Part shown: piece after piece, positions 8,404 to 17,530 of the stretch
How positions within the stretch are numbered: position 1 is the first letter of the stretch
Layout of the letters: every line of letters begins with the position of its first letter
NCBI GenBank assembly: GCA_963719165.1
Contig: CAVRAV010000001.1
Span: forward strand, 2,294,001-2,358,000
From: JAOUEA01 sp963719165
GTDB taxonomy: Bacteria > Actinomycetota > UBA4738 > HRBIN12
DNA length: 64,000 nucleotides
Direction: 5' to 3'
Notes under the pieces: model-generated
The model's input: the letters and a program-made list of their open reading frames with translations, nothing else
Database searches by the model: none
What the model was told of the DNA's origin: nothing
Position numbers and translations under genes: made by a program

Positions 8404-10002
8404 TCACGTCTGGCGGTTGAACCAGACCCCGCCGGGACCCGCGTAACTACGGCTCTCGCCCCAGATCGCCACGGTCTTGCCGGAATCCGTGACGTCGATC
8501 TCGCCGTAGTCGCCGTAAGCCTCGCGGAACCCCGTGGGCGTGATGTAGTCGGCGCCACCGGTGGCGTCGGAGATCTTCACGGCGGGCGTCCAGGTGATCC
8601 CGTCGGTCGACGTTCGGTAGAAGGTGTTCCAGCGCCCGGTCTGCCGGCTCATGTACCACACGCGGAACTCCCCGCCGTGCCCGACCGCCGCGGGGAACCC
8701 GGCGTTCGCGTTCCCCGTGGACAGCCTGACCCGCGGTGTCCAGGTGAGGCCGCCATCGGTCGAGGTCCAGGCCCAAACGCGCCGGATCCCGCGCGGCTTC
8801 GTGGCGCCGTCGCCCAGCAGGACGAGCCGGTCGGAGCCGTCCGCCCCGAGGGTGACGTGGCCGTCGTAATAGTCCGTCGGGCACCCCTTCGTCCTGCAGT
8901 TCTTGCCCAGGTGCAGCGAGTCGACCTTGACCTTGGTCCACGAATGTCCACCGTTCGCGGATCGCAGCACCACCTGGCGACTCGCACCCTTGAGGCCTCG
9001 CCCGTTGCCGGAGTACCGCAGGCTCGACTCCGCGAACAGCGCCGTCCCGTCGGAGAGCACCTGCCCGCCGAAGGCGTAGAAGTATCGTGGGCTGCTGGTC
9101 GCCTTGCGCTGCTTCCACGTGCGGCCGCCGTCGTGGGAGAACGCGACGAAGGCGTCCCCGCCGCTCGGCCCGTTGAACGCCACGTACACGTCCTTCCCGT
9201 CGGCGCTCGTCACGAGGATCGGCTTGTCCTGCCAATCCACGTTCCCGTACACGGGGACGGGCTTCCGCCAGGTCTTGCCGTGGTTCGTCGAGCTCGTGAA
9301 CCAGACCGAGTACCCGCGCATGAAGGCGGCTTGCACGACCCCGGTGCCGGCGGCCACCTCGATCTCCGGGTCGTACATCCCGTTCGTGCCTTTGCACGTG
9401 CAGATGAACCGGAAGGGGCCCCACGACTTGCCGCCGTCCTTGGAGACCTGCAGGATGATCGCGGGATCGGGACAGCGGCGAGGACAGGCCCGCGGGCCCC
9501 CGTAGCGCGTCACCAACCGGTACACGAACGGCCCGTTGCGGTCGGCGGCGATGGCGGGCTCCCAGTCGTCGTAGTGGCGGGCCACCACGCGTTCCCCGGC
9601 CCAACCCTGGGCCGTGGCGTGAGGCACCGTGCCCGCCACGCCGAACGTGCCGTCACGCTTGGCTTCGGCGAGCGCCTGCAGCCGTTCGGCCGTGCCCTCC
9701 CCGCCCTCGAGATCCCCGCTCTCGTTCTCCGCTCCGTTCGTCCCCTCGCCGATCGAGGCAGCGGCGCCGGGATCGGTCCCGTCGAGCCCGGCCGTACCGC
9801 TCCTCGCGTCGGCGTCGCGCGTTGCCGGAGCGGCGCCCGCCGGTCCCGCCGCAGGCGGCCGGGCGGCGACGATCGCGAGCGCGGCGACCATCGCCGCGGC
9901 GAGCGCGGCGGCGACGACGATCAGGGTGCGACGGCGCAAGGCGAGGCCTTTCGAGTCAGGTGGCGTCCCCCGAACCGTAGGGGCGGGGTCCGCCGGGGTC
10001 AA
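8404..10002 (-). CDS. Membrane-anchored BNR/Asp-box repeat (sialidase-fold) protein
   Basis: 532 residues. An N-terminal membrane anchor (about 26-47) is followed by an Ala/Gly/Pro-rich linker and a six-bladed propeller marked by Asp-box repeats: SKDGGKSWGPF, STNHGKTWRKP, SHDGGRTWKQR, SANGGHSWTKV, STDGGLTWTPR and STDGITWTP. Cysteine pairs (PRRCPDP, FICTCKG, NCRTKGCP) suggest disulfides outside the cell. Asp-box propellers include sialidases, but the catalytic Arg triad, Tyr and Glu were not recognised, so it is best called a surface propeller of unknown ligand. The start is a TTG overlapping the stop of the upstream methyltransferase gene (TTGA), so the two are probably co-translated. Confidence 0.8.
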   Translation of the reverse strand: MTPADPAPTVRGTPPDSKGLALRRRTLIVVAAALAAAMVAALAIVAARPPAAGPAGAAPATRDADARSGTAGLDGTDPGAAASIGEGTNGAENESGDLEGGEGTAERLQALAEAKRDGTFGVAGTVPHATAQGWAGERVVARHYDDWEPAIAADRNGPFVYRLVTRYGGPRACPRRCPDPAIILQVSKDGGKSWGPFRFICTCKGTNGMYDPEIEVAAGTGVVQAAFMRGYSVWFTSSTNHGKTWRKPVPVYGNVDWQDKPILVTSADGKDVYVAFNGPSGGDAFVAFSHDGGRTWKQRKATSSPRYFYAFGGQVLSDGTALFAESSLRYSGNGRGLKGASRQVVLRSANGGHSWTKVKVDSLHLGKNCRTKGCPTDYYDGHVTLGADGSDRLVLLGDGATKPRGIRRVWAWTSTDGGLTWTPRVRLSTGNANAGFPAAVGHGGEFRVWYMSRQTGRWNTFYRTSTDGITWTPAVKISDATGGADYITPTGFREAYGDYGEIDVTDSGKTVAIWGESRSYAGPGGVWFNRQT

Positions 10003-11123
10003 GGCAGGGGCTCCGCAGGCGTCTCGCCGGGCTCAGGAGAAGGGTCGTCCTCCGTTCGTCGTGCCCCATGCGCCTCCTCGAGCCACGGCGGCATCGGCAA
10101 CCCTGCAGAGGCCAGGAGGATCCAGCGCGATCGCCCGAGGGCGGCGGGGTCCACCAACAGGGTGGCCCGGCTCCGCGCGCTCCAGGTCCGTACCGCGGCC
10201 GCCCCGTCGCTCGCCTGCAAGAGCCGATGCTGGCGTCGGAGCTCGCCCCGGGACCACGTCTCGAACCCCAGCGCCGCGAGGGCCCGTCGTTGGGTGACCG
10301 AAGGGAACGCCTGTAGGCCCCGGTCGACGGCCCGCGCCGCCACCTTCGCAAGGTCGACGCCGGCGGTGATGTCCGCGGTGCCGGGTGCCTCGAGCAGATC
10401 GTGCACCACGCGATGTTCCCGGTACCCGTGCGGGTCGCCGCCGGGGCCACGCTCGGTGCCGTAGTCGATCAACAGGGCGTAGCCGCGCGGGAGCCTCTCT
10501 CCCAGCGTGTCCACGAAGGAGAGAGCGCCCTCGGGGATCACCGCCTCGTCTCCCCTCTCGAGGCCGCTCGCTGCCGCTCGCGCGCCCTCGTCGGGCGGGG
10601 CCAGGACCTCGACCAGGTGCTCCCCCTCGAGCCCGACCCGCACCTCGCGCGGTCCCTTCCGGGTCATGCGAACGCGCCGGAAAGGAAGGTTGTCCAACAG
10701 CTCGTGCGCGAGGACGAGATCCGGCGCCCCGGATAGCTCGGCGGCGCTGCGGACGCCGGCCACCTCCGCGAGTGCCGCTCGCGCGCCGGGGCTCCGCTCC
10801 ACGGCCGTGTAGTCGACAGGCAGTTCGGAGAGGTTCGCGAGGAGCTGCGCCGCGAGCGTCCCGTCGCCCGCTCCCACCTCCATCACGCGGAAGGGATCCG
10901 GACGGCCCAGGAGCTCCCACGTCTGACGCAGCCCGCCGGCAAGCAGCTCGGCGAACACGGGGTGGATATGTGGGCTCGTCACGAAGTCCCCGCCGGGCCC
11001 CACCGGCGGCCGTTCGTAGAAACCTCCGGGGCCGTAGAGCGCCATCTCCATGTACTCGGCGAAGGAGATGGGCCCGCGACGACGGATCGTCTCGGCGATC
11101 GTCAGGCCGACAGGGGAGTCCAT
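9999..11123 (-). CDS. SAM-dependent methyltransferase, MidA/NDUFAF7 family
   Basis: 374 residues. The N-terminus (GPISFAEYMEMALYGPGGFY) and the glycine-rich SAM motif VMEVGAGDGTLAAQLL are hallmarks of the MidA/NDUFAF7 (DUF185) family, as is LVLAHELLDNLPFRRV. In human mitochondria NDUFAF7 dimethylates an Arg of NDUFS2, the NuoD homologue, during complex I assembly. The acidic, Pro-rich tail after about residue 355 is not conserved. The ATG at 11123 begins at the family's usual N-terminus. It is divergent from a Nudix gene and overlaps the BNR-repeat gene downstream. A role acting on NuoD (about 3 kb away) is an inference. Confidence 0.85.
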   Translation of the reverse strand: MDSPVGLTIAETIRRRGPISFAEYMEMALYGPGGFYERPPVGPGGDFVTSPHIHPVFAELLAGGLRQTWELLGRPDPFRVMEVGAGDGTLAAQLLANLSELPVDYTAVERSPGARAALAEVAGVRSAAELSGAPDLVLAHELLDNLPFRRVRMTRKGPREVRVGLEGEHLVEVLAPPDEGARAAASGLERGDEAVIPEGALSFVDTLGERLPRGYALLIDYGTERGPGGDPHGYREHRVVHDLLEAPGTADITAGVDLAKVAARAVDRGLQAFPSVTQRRALAALGFETWSRGELRRQHRLLQASDGAAAVRTWSARSRATLLVDPAALGRSRWILLASAGLPMPPWLEEAHGARRTEDDPSPEPGETPAEPLP

Positions 11124-11177
11124 GCGGAAAGTATGTGGGCGGGACGTGCCGCCGGCCATCCTGCGAGAATCCGCCTC

Positions 11178-11822
11178 GTGAGCGAGGAGATCCGCGAGGC
11201 CGCGTCCGTGGTCGTGGTGCGTGAGCATCCCGGTGGACCCCAGGTGCTGGTGGTGGAGCGCTCCCGCGCGAGCCGATTCCTGCCGGGCTACGTCGTGTTC
11301 CCAGGCGGCGCCGTGGATGCCGGGGATGCGGCCCTCGCCGCCTCGTGGTTCGGCGCGACTTCCGAGGCCGCCCGAGCCGCCGCCGTGCGAGAGCTCGCCG
11401 AGGAGGCGGGCCTCGTCCTTACCGGTCGGGGGCTCGAGGCCGCGAACCTGTACGACCCCTTGCACCCGGTCATGATCGCGCCGCCGCAGTCCGGACAGCT
11501 GCACGAGCTGGCCCGCTGGGTCGCCCCCCGCGAGGTCACGGTCCGGTTCGACGCGCGCTACTTCGCGGTTACCGCGCCGGCGTCGGTGGAGCCCGTGCCC
11601 GACGGCACGGAGGCGGCACTCGCCTGGTGGGTGACGCCGGGTCGCCTGCTCGAGGAGTGGGAACACGGCGCGCGCATGCTCTATTGGCCCACCCTCATGA
11701 CGGTGATGGAGCTCGCCCGCTGTCGGAGCGCCGCCGAGCTCATGGCCCTCACGATCGAGACCCGGGAACCTCTCGACGAGGAGGTCGGCCGGCTCCCACG
11801 GTCGGTCTTCCGGCAGGACTGA
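11178..11822 (+). CDS. Nudix hydrolase
   Basis: 214 residues. The Nudix box is recognisable but extended: GGAVDAGD, an insertion, then AAVRELAEEAGLVL, containing the metal-binding RExxEE. The insertion between the two halves recalls the NUDT7/8/19-like branch, which includes CoA and acyl-CoA diphosphatases, but the substrate cannot be assigned. The GTG at 11178 was chosen because the conserved domain starts directly after it (SEEIREAASVVVVRE). It lies two bases upstream of the metallo-beta-lactamase-fold gene, so the two form one transcript. Confidence 0.85.
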   Translation: MSEEIREAASVVVVREHPGGPQVLVVERSRASRFLPGYVVFPGGAVDAGDAALAASWFGATSEAARAAAVRELAEEAGLVLTGRGLEAANLYDPLHPVMIAPPQSGQLHELARWVAPREVTVRFDARYFAVTAPASVEPVPDGTEAALAWWVTPGRLLEEWEHGARMLYWPTLMTVMELARCRSAAELMALTIETREPLDEEVGRLPRSVFRQD

Positions 11823-11824
11823 GC

Positions 11825-12709
11825 ATGCTGCCGATCGTCCGTGTGCTTGCGCCCAACCCCGGCCTCTACACGCTCGAGGGCACGAACACCTGGGTGGTGG
11901 GCACGGAGCCCTCCGTGGTGATCGACCCGGGCCCCCTCATCCCGGAACATCAGGACGAGGTCGCCCGCGCAGCGGGTCGGGTCGGCGCCGTGTTGGTGAC
12001 CCACGACCACCCCGACCACGCCCCCGGTGCGGCGACGTTCGCCCGTCGGGTTGGCGCACCGCTGCGGGCCTATCGGCTGGAGGACGCGGAGCACCTGCGG
12101 GACGGCGAGCTCGTGCAGGTGGGTGCGGTGGCGCTTCGGGCCTATCACACGCCGGGGCACAGCTCGGATCACCTCGCCTTCCTCCTGGTGTCCGAGCGGG
12201 CGCTGTTCACGGGCGACGCGGTCGTGGGTCGAGGGACGACCTTCATCGACCCGCCGGATGGCGATCTCGCACAGTACCTGCGCTCGCTCGTCCGGCTGCA
12301 GGAGCTGGGTGCCCGCACGCTCTACCCAGGCCACGGTCCAACGGTCCTGCACGGCGCGGAGAAGTTCCGGGAGTATCTCGACCATCGCGCGCAACGCGAA
12401 GAGCAGGTGCTGGCGGCGATGGCGGACGGGCCTCGCACCATCACGTCGATGGTGCGAGAGATCTACGCGGACCGATCGTCCGACGTTCATGAGCTCGCCG
12501 CCCGATCGGTGCTCGCGCACCTGCTCAAGCTCCAGGGCGAAGCTCGCGCGGATCGGCGCGGCACTGGCCCCGACGCCACGTGGTTCGCCGTGACTCCGAA
12601 GGCCTGCGCGCGGTGCGGGAGGCCCGTGACCGGACGGGCGCGCTTCTGCGCGAGCTGCAGCCTCATCATCCTGCAGGAGGGCGCGGCGACCGCCACCGAG
12701 ACCGAATGA
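11825..12709 (+). CDS. Metallo-beta-lactamase-fold hydrolase with C-terminal zinc ribbon
   Basis: 294 residues. The metal site is THDHPDH (His60, His62, Asp64, His65), completed by YHTPGHSSDH, FTGDAVVG and LYPGHGP. The order and spacing fit the LACTB2/glyoxalase-II-like branch, known as thioesterases or RNases. A winged-helix-like segment follows (TITSMVREIYAD), and the protein ends in a two-pair zinc ribbon (CARCGRPVTGRARFCASC, about 262-279) that is not standard for LACTB2 homologues. It starts two bases after the Nudix stop. It is convergent with the Crp-like regulator, with eight bases between the stops. Confidence 0.85.
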   Translation: MLPIVRVLAPNPGLYTLEGTNTWVVGTEPSVVIDPGPLIPEHQDEVARAAGRVGAVLVTHDHPDHAPGAATFARRVGAPLRAYRLEDAEHLRDGELVQVGAVALRAYHTPGHSSDHLAFLLVSERALFTGDAVVGRGTTFIDPPDGDLAQYLRSLVRLQELGARTLYPGHGPTVLHGAEKFREYLDHRAQREEQVLAAMADGPRTITSMVREIYADRSSDVHELAARSVLAHLLKLQGEARADRRGTGPDATWFAVTPKACARCGRPVTGRARFCASCSLIILQEGAATATETE

Positions 12710-12717
12710 TCGCCGCC

Positions 12718-13293
12718 TCAGCCACCGCCGACGGGGCGCGGATGGCGCAGGAGGTATCGCCCGCGCCCCAGCACGCACACCCGATCCGACCGCTCCAGTT
12801 CGCGGAGGGCTCGGTTCGCGGACTCCCGCGAGGTGCCCGCGAGGGCGGCCAGGTCATCCTGCGTGATCTTCAGGGTGAGGACGACGCCCCCCGGTGCGGG
12901 TCGCCCGAACCGATCCGCGAGCTCACGCAGGCGAGCTGCCACCCGGGCGGAGACGTCGAGCCAAGCGAGGTCTCGAGCGAGCGCCGCCGCGCGGCGCGAT
13001 CGGGCCGCCACCAGGGGTGCGAGCGAAGCGCCGGCCACCGGCGCGAGTCCGCTCGGCCGCAAGGCTCGCACGCTTGCCTCGGCGACGCACCCGTCGGGCT
13101 CGCCCACGAGGTCGCCGGGCCCGAGCACCTCGAGCCCCAGCACGTGGCCGTCGGCGGACACCGCGGTCGCGAGCAGGGCGCCGGAGACCGCCACCCACGG
13201 CCCGGAGCCGGACTCGCCTTGTCGCACGACCAGCTGACCCGGACGCACCGCGATGAGGGGGAGTGGTTGGGGGCGGGGCATGCGCGCCGCCAT
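12718..13293 (-). CDS. Crp/Fnr-family transcriptional regulator with degenerate cNMP-binding site
   Basis: 191 residues: an N-terminal cupin-like effector domain, a dimerisation helix, and a C-terminal winged helix with the Crp-type recognition segment ITQDDLAALAGTSRESANRA. In the effector domain the phosphate-binding cassette (normally GE-x-A/S-LL with a following RxA) reads GDLVGEPDGCVAEASVRAL, so cAMP binding is doubtful. Only one Cys is visible there, so an Fnr cluster is unlikely too. The ATG at 13293 is preferred over an upstream alternative at 13362 because AGGAG lies about eight bases before it. It is divergent from the cNMP-binding protein gene. Confidence 0.82.
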   Translation of the reverse strand: MAARMPRPQPLPLIAVRPGQLVVRQGESGSGPWVAVSGALLATAVSADGHVLGLEVLGPGDLVGEPDGCVAEASVRALRPSGLAPVAGASLAPLVAARSRRAAALARDLAWLDVSARVAARLRELADRFGRPAPGGVVLTLKITQDDLAALAGTSRESANRALRELERSDRVCVLGRGRYLLRHPRPVGGG

Positions 13294-13454
13294 GAGCACC
13301 ACTCCTGACCGGCGCGGGCGGCCCCGAGCCGGAGCGACGACGATAGCGGCGATCGCCGACACGCTCGGACCACCTCGAGCGCGGAACGGCTAGGCTAGCG
13401 CCGCGTCCGGCGGCGATCGGACGCGCGGCGAGCGCCCGGCAGAGGAGGCCGATC

Positions 13455-13877
13455 ATGGCGAAACCCAGGCTCGAAGTCGCCCTGGCGGCCGTGCCCTTGT
13501 TCGAGGGACTGTCGAAGCGTCAGCTGCGGCGGCTCGCATCAGCCGCGGAGATCGTCGACTACATGGAGGGCCATGCCATCGTGAAGGAGGGCGAAGACGG
13601 CGAGAGCTTCTTCGTGGTCTTGGTCGGACAGGCGAAGGTGGTGGTGAAGGGTCGTACCGTGAACCGCGCCCTTCCCGGCGATCATTTCGGGGAGATCTCG
13701 CTGTTGGACGGCGGTCCGCGCACGGCGAGCGTGCGCTCCGAGACACCGATGACCGTCCTCACGATGACGCGATCCGGCTTCCAGAAGGCGCTCAAGGAAG
13801 ATCCCGAGCTCACCATCGCGCTCATGGAGAGCCTCGCGCGGATGATCCGCCGCGTCGACCGATCGCTCGCACGCTGA
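13455..13877 (+). CDS. Stand-alone cyclic-nucleotide-binding domain protein
   Basis: 140 residues consisting almost entirely of one cNMP-binding domain. The phosphate-binding cassette is intact: GDHFGEISLLDGGPRTASV, with the Glu that contacts the ribose and the Arg that contacts the phosphate. There is no DNA-binding domain. It may act as a regulatory subunit or local sensor for another protein. An excellent AGAGGAGG ribosome site precedes the ATG. It is divergent from the Crp-like gene, whose own pocket looks degenerate, and is followed 18 bases later by a conserved hypothetical gene. Confidence 0.88.
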   Translation: MAKPRLEVALAAVPLFEGLSKRQLRRLASAAEIVDYMEGHAIVKEGEDGESFFVVLVGQAKVVVKGRTVNRALPGDHFGEISLLDGGPRTASVRSETPMTVLTMTRSGFQKALKEDPELTIALMESLARMIRRVDRSLAR

Positions 13878-13895
13878 CCTCGGTACGCTCCGCAG

Positions 13896-14258
13896 ATGCA
13901 GGTGGACTACTTCCGCGCCGACGACCCCGACACCGTCGTTGCCACGGCGCGCTGGGACGGCACCGTTCAGATCGAGACCGATGATGAGATCGTCCGTGGT
14001 CAGCTCGAACGCGCCTACCGCCCGACCCCGGTCGTGGTCGACGACGGCGCGTACCGGCGCCTCGGAACCAGCGGCGAAGTCATGATCCAGCCCGGCGACC
14101 TGGAGTGGTTCCGGGCGGTATCCCAGGTCCGCGCCGCCGCTTCCACCGGGCTGGTGGCCCGGTTGGTGCCCGGTATCACTGAGGGCGGCTACGACCCCGC
14201 GGCCGGGTATCGGACGTTCGAGGCGACGATCGAGCGCCTCTCGCAACCGGGAGAGTGA
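13896..14258 (+). CDS. Conserved hypothetical protein
   Basis: 120 residues with no signal peptide, membrane segment or motif I recognise. The sequence is mixed and soluble-looking, starting VDYFRADDPDTVVATARWDG and ending in a short helical segment. The 18-base spacing from the cNMP-binding protein gene upstream suggests one transcript. It stops only three bases before the convergent adnB stop. It is probably real given its codon use and tight packing, but no function is offered. Confidence 0.6.
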   Translation: MQVDYFRADDPDTVVATARWDGTVQIETDDEIVRGQLERAYRPTPVVVDDGAYRRLGTSGEVMIQPGDLEWFRAVSQVRAAASTGLVARLVPGITEGGYDPAAGYRTFEATIERLSQPGE

Positions 14259-14261
14259 ACC

Positions 14262-17200
14262 TCAGCCCTGGGCGGCGACCCACTCCTGCCCGGTGGCGCA
14301 GAACGCCCGGAAATCGCAGTAGCGACATGCCGGTCCCGCCACCGCCTCGAACGCACCGTCGTCGATCGCCGCCAACGCCGCCGCCACGCGCGCACGCACG
14401 CCGGCCGGATCCTCGAAAAGACGCGTTACCTCGTCGCCGCTCTTCAGGTACACGTAGGTGAGCGTGAGGTCATCCGGACGTTTGCCCCAGATCTCGACGC
14501 AGGCGAGCCCGTAGAGGTCGAGCTGCAGCCCGGACAGTGGATCATCGTCCTCGGGCTTGCGGCCCGTCTTCCAGTCCACGACCTCCCACGGCCCGTCGAG
14601 CTCGCCGTAGATCGCGTCGATCCGCCCGCCCACGGCGTAGGTGCCGACGCGAAGCAGGAACGCGCGCTCGGCGAACAGCGGCGTGGCGCCCGCGAAGCGG
14701 CTCGAGAGGAACGACTGACGCAAACGATCCACGCGCCCCGGGTCACCCGCGAGCTCCTCGTCGGTGAGGTCGGGCGTATCGTCGAACTCCAGCAACTGTC
14801 CCTGGCCGCGCGCGCGGCGTTCGATCCAGCCGTGGATCTCCGTGCCGATGCGCGCGGCGGGCCCGCTGAAGCGGGGCAGCGGGCGCACCGACGTCCAATA
14901 GAAGCGCTTGGGGCACTGCGCGAAGGTCATCACCGAGCTCACCGAGAGGGTCTGGGGAGCTCCCTCGACGCCGGGCAGCCCCTCGAGGGCCTCGCGTTCG
15001 CGCAGGTGCGACGCGAGTTGGCGCTGTTCCGAGCTCTGGCGATCGAACGACGCCCGGTCCTCGGGATCCAGAGCGTCGAGGAGCGAGGGCTGCACGGCGC
15101 CGGCGAGCGCGGCCTCGAGCGCCGCGTCGCGCCACCCCCGGGGAAGAGCTCGTCCGCATCGTCGGGTCGCGCCGGTCCCGGCCAGGGCTTCACCAGCCCG
15201 AGGCGTTGGCCGAGCATGGGGTTCTCCTCGGACTCCAGATCGTCGGCGAGGTCCAGGGTGGCCTCGTCCGACGCCCGGGCCCACTTCGCGAGCTCGCCGA
15301 AGAACGTGCTCGGGCCTTTCGCGCTGACGAGCTCGCCGTACCACTGGGAGGCGCTGATCCACAACGACCGGCGGGCTCGCGTGAGCGCCACGTACATCGT
15401 TCGGCGTTCCTCGACGATCTCCTGCGCTTGGAGATCGCGCTTGAAGTGTGCGAGCACGCCGTCGAAGGCGGGCAGGATCTCGGCGTCGCCACGGAGTTCG
15501 AAGTCGAGCGAGTAGCCTCGCTCGGCGGGATTCTGCTGGATCCGTTTCGAGGGCATGAGCCCGGTCGCCACGGCGGGCACGAAGACGTGATCGAACTCGA
15601 GCCCCTTGGCCTGATGGATCGTCATCACCTTCACGGCATCCTCGTCGGTGGGCTGAACGGGCTCCCACTGCTCCTTGTCGAGCGCTTCCATGTCGTCCAC
15701 GTAGGAGAGGAACGCGCGAAGCGTGAGTTCGCCCTCGAGCGGTTCGAACGCGTGCACCTGGTCCAGGAAGGCGGCCAGGTTCCGAGCGCGCTGCGCTCCT
15801 CCGGACCGGTCGGCGCCGGCCTCCAACTCGTCCACGATGCCGGTGCGCCGAACGATCTCCCCGAAGAACTCGGCGACGGGCCGGCGCGCCTCCAGCCGGA
15901 GCGCGCCGAGCTCGTCCCGGAAGCTCTCCAGGCGCTCGCGACCCTCCCGACTCAGCCCCTCGATCCCATCCAAGTGCTCCAGGGCCTCCGCGAACAGGAA
16001 CGGGGTGTTCTCGTCGTCGCCACCCTCTTCGCGCCAGGCGTAGTTCCTGGACTTCGCCCAGCCCGCCACCAGCGCGAGATCTTTGAAGCCCACGCGGTAG
16101 CGCGGTCCCATCAGGATCCGCGCGAGCGCCACCGAGGCCATCGGGTCGTTCGTCGCCCGGGCGTACGCGAGCACGTCCACCACCTCGGGCAGCCGCAGGA
16201 GGCCGGCGAGGCCCACGATCTCGGCGGGGATCGCGTGCTCCTCGAAGGTGCGCTGCAAGACCGTGAAGAGCCGCGAGGTGCGGCAGAGCACGGCGATCTG
16301 GGACCACGGGGCGCCCTCGGCGCGCAAGCCGTCGATGCGCTCGGCGATCCACCGAGCCTCGTTGATCTCATCCGGGTGCGTGGCGAGGGTGACCGTGCCT
16401 TCGCCGTTGGCCGGCCAGGGAACGAGGCGCTTGTCGGGGTCGGGGCGCTGCGTCGCGGGGAGCGGTTCGATGATGGTGTCGGCCGCGTGCAAGATCCGCG
16501 CACCCGAGCGGAAGTTCGTGAACAGGGGGAGGCGCCGCGCCTCGCTCCCGTCGGCGCGGCGGAAGCGCCGCGGGAAGTCCAGCAGGTTGAAGAGCGAGGC
16601 GCCGCGCCAGGCGTAGATGTTCTGATCGGGATCGCCAACCGCCGTCACCGGGTGGGCGTCGCCGAAGAGCGCTTCCAGGAGGCGGGCCTGCGCCACGTTC
16701 GTGTCCTGATACTCATCGAGGAGCACCGCGGCGAACCGGTCGCGATACGCGCTCCCCACCTCCGGGTGCTCGGTGACCACGCGGACCGCCAGCCGGATCT
16801 GGTCGCCGAAGTCGATCACGCCGAGGTCGCGTTTCAGGCGGCGGAAGACCTTGATGGCCTGAGCGAGGTCGAGACGATCGAGCGCCGCAAGGTATGCGCG
16901 ATCCGTCCGCGGGATGTTCTTGAGCGCGGCGAGGCGGTCGGTGACGAACGCGATGATGGCGTCGGGATCCACCAAGTGGTTCTGCGCCTGTTCGTCCAGC
17001 GCGAGGATCTTGTCGACGACCGATGGCTGCCATTCGGTCTTCAGATGCGGGAACGTCATCTCGTCCAGTACCCGACCGGCCAGGTCGACGCGCTGAGCCT
17101 GGGTGAGGACCCGCTGCCCTGGCTCGATGCCCGCGAGCATGCCGAACCGGTCGATGACCTCCGCCGCGAGCGCGTGGTAGTTGGCGATCTCGGGTTCTTC

Positions 17201-17530
17201 GCCTTCGGCCAGGTCCACCTTCCGGAGCGCCCGCTGGACCCGCTCGCGCAGGTTCTGGGTCGCCTTCACGGTGAACGTGAGCGCGAGCACGTTGCCGGGG
17301 AGCGCGCCGTGATGGTCGGTGGGGATGCGATCGAGCGCCGCCAGGGCAAGGTAGACGACGCGCGCAGCCATCACCGACGTCTTGCCCGAGCCCGCGCCGG
17401 CCACCAGCACGTAGGGCTCCATGGGCATCGAGATGGCGGCCCACTGTTCGGGCGTGGGCGCCGTCCCGCCCATCGCCGCCACGATCTCGGGCCCGACCTC
17501 GGGCGTGAGCTGGGGCGCGACGTCGTTCAC
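14262..17530 (-). CDS. adnB: AdnB-like helicase-nuclease subunit, interrupted by a -1 frameshift near 15139
   Basis: About 1,089 residues when the two frames are joined. The UvrD-type motor has Walker A GAGSGKTS, motif II LLDEYQDT, GDPDQNIYAWRG and motif VI YVALTRAR. The C-terminal RecB-like nuclease has VVDWKTGRK and a four-Cys Fe-S site (FAQCPKRFYW, then CRYCDFRAFC). AdnAB resects double-strand breaks in actinobacteria. Translation from 17530 runs correctly to DELFPGG, then leaves frame; the other frame resumes with WRDAALEAALAGAV and ends at 14262. One base is missing in the CCCCCGGGG run at 15135-15143. The ATG overlaps the adnA stop (ATGA). Both halves are well preserved, so a read error or recent mutation is likely. 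Confidence 0.88.

Noticed and set aside
8404..10002. Annotating the BNR-repeat protein as an active sialidase
   Set aside because: Asp-boxes show the propeller fold only. The Arg triad and the Tyr/Glu pair of sialidases could not be identified.
15120..15160. Programmed -1 ribosomal frameshift in adnB
   Set aside because: The sequence around the shift does not offer an X-XXY-YYZ heptamer that re-pairs in both sites, and no stimulatory hairpin was evident. An indel in the homopolymer is simpler.
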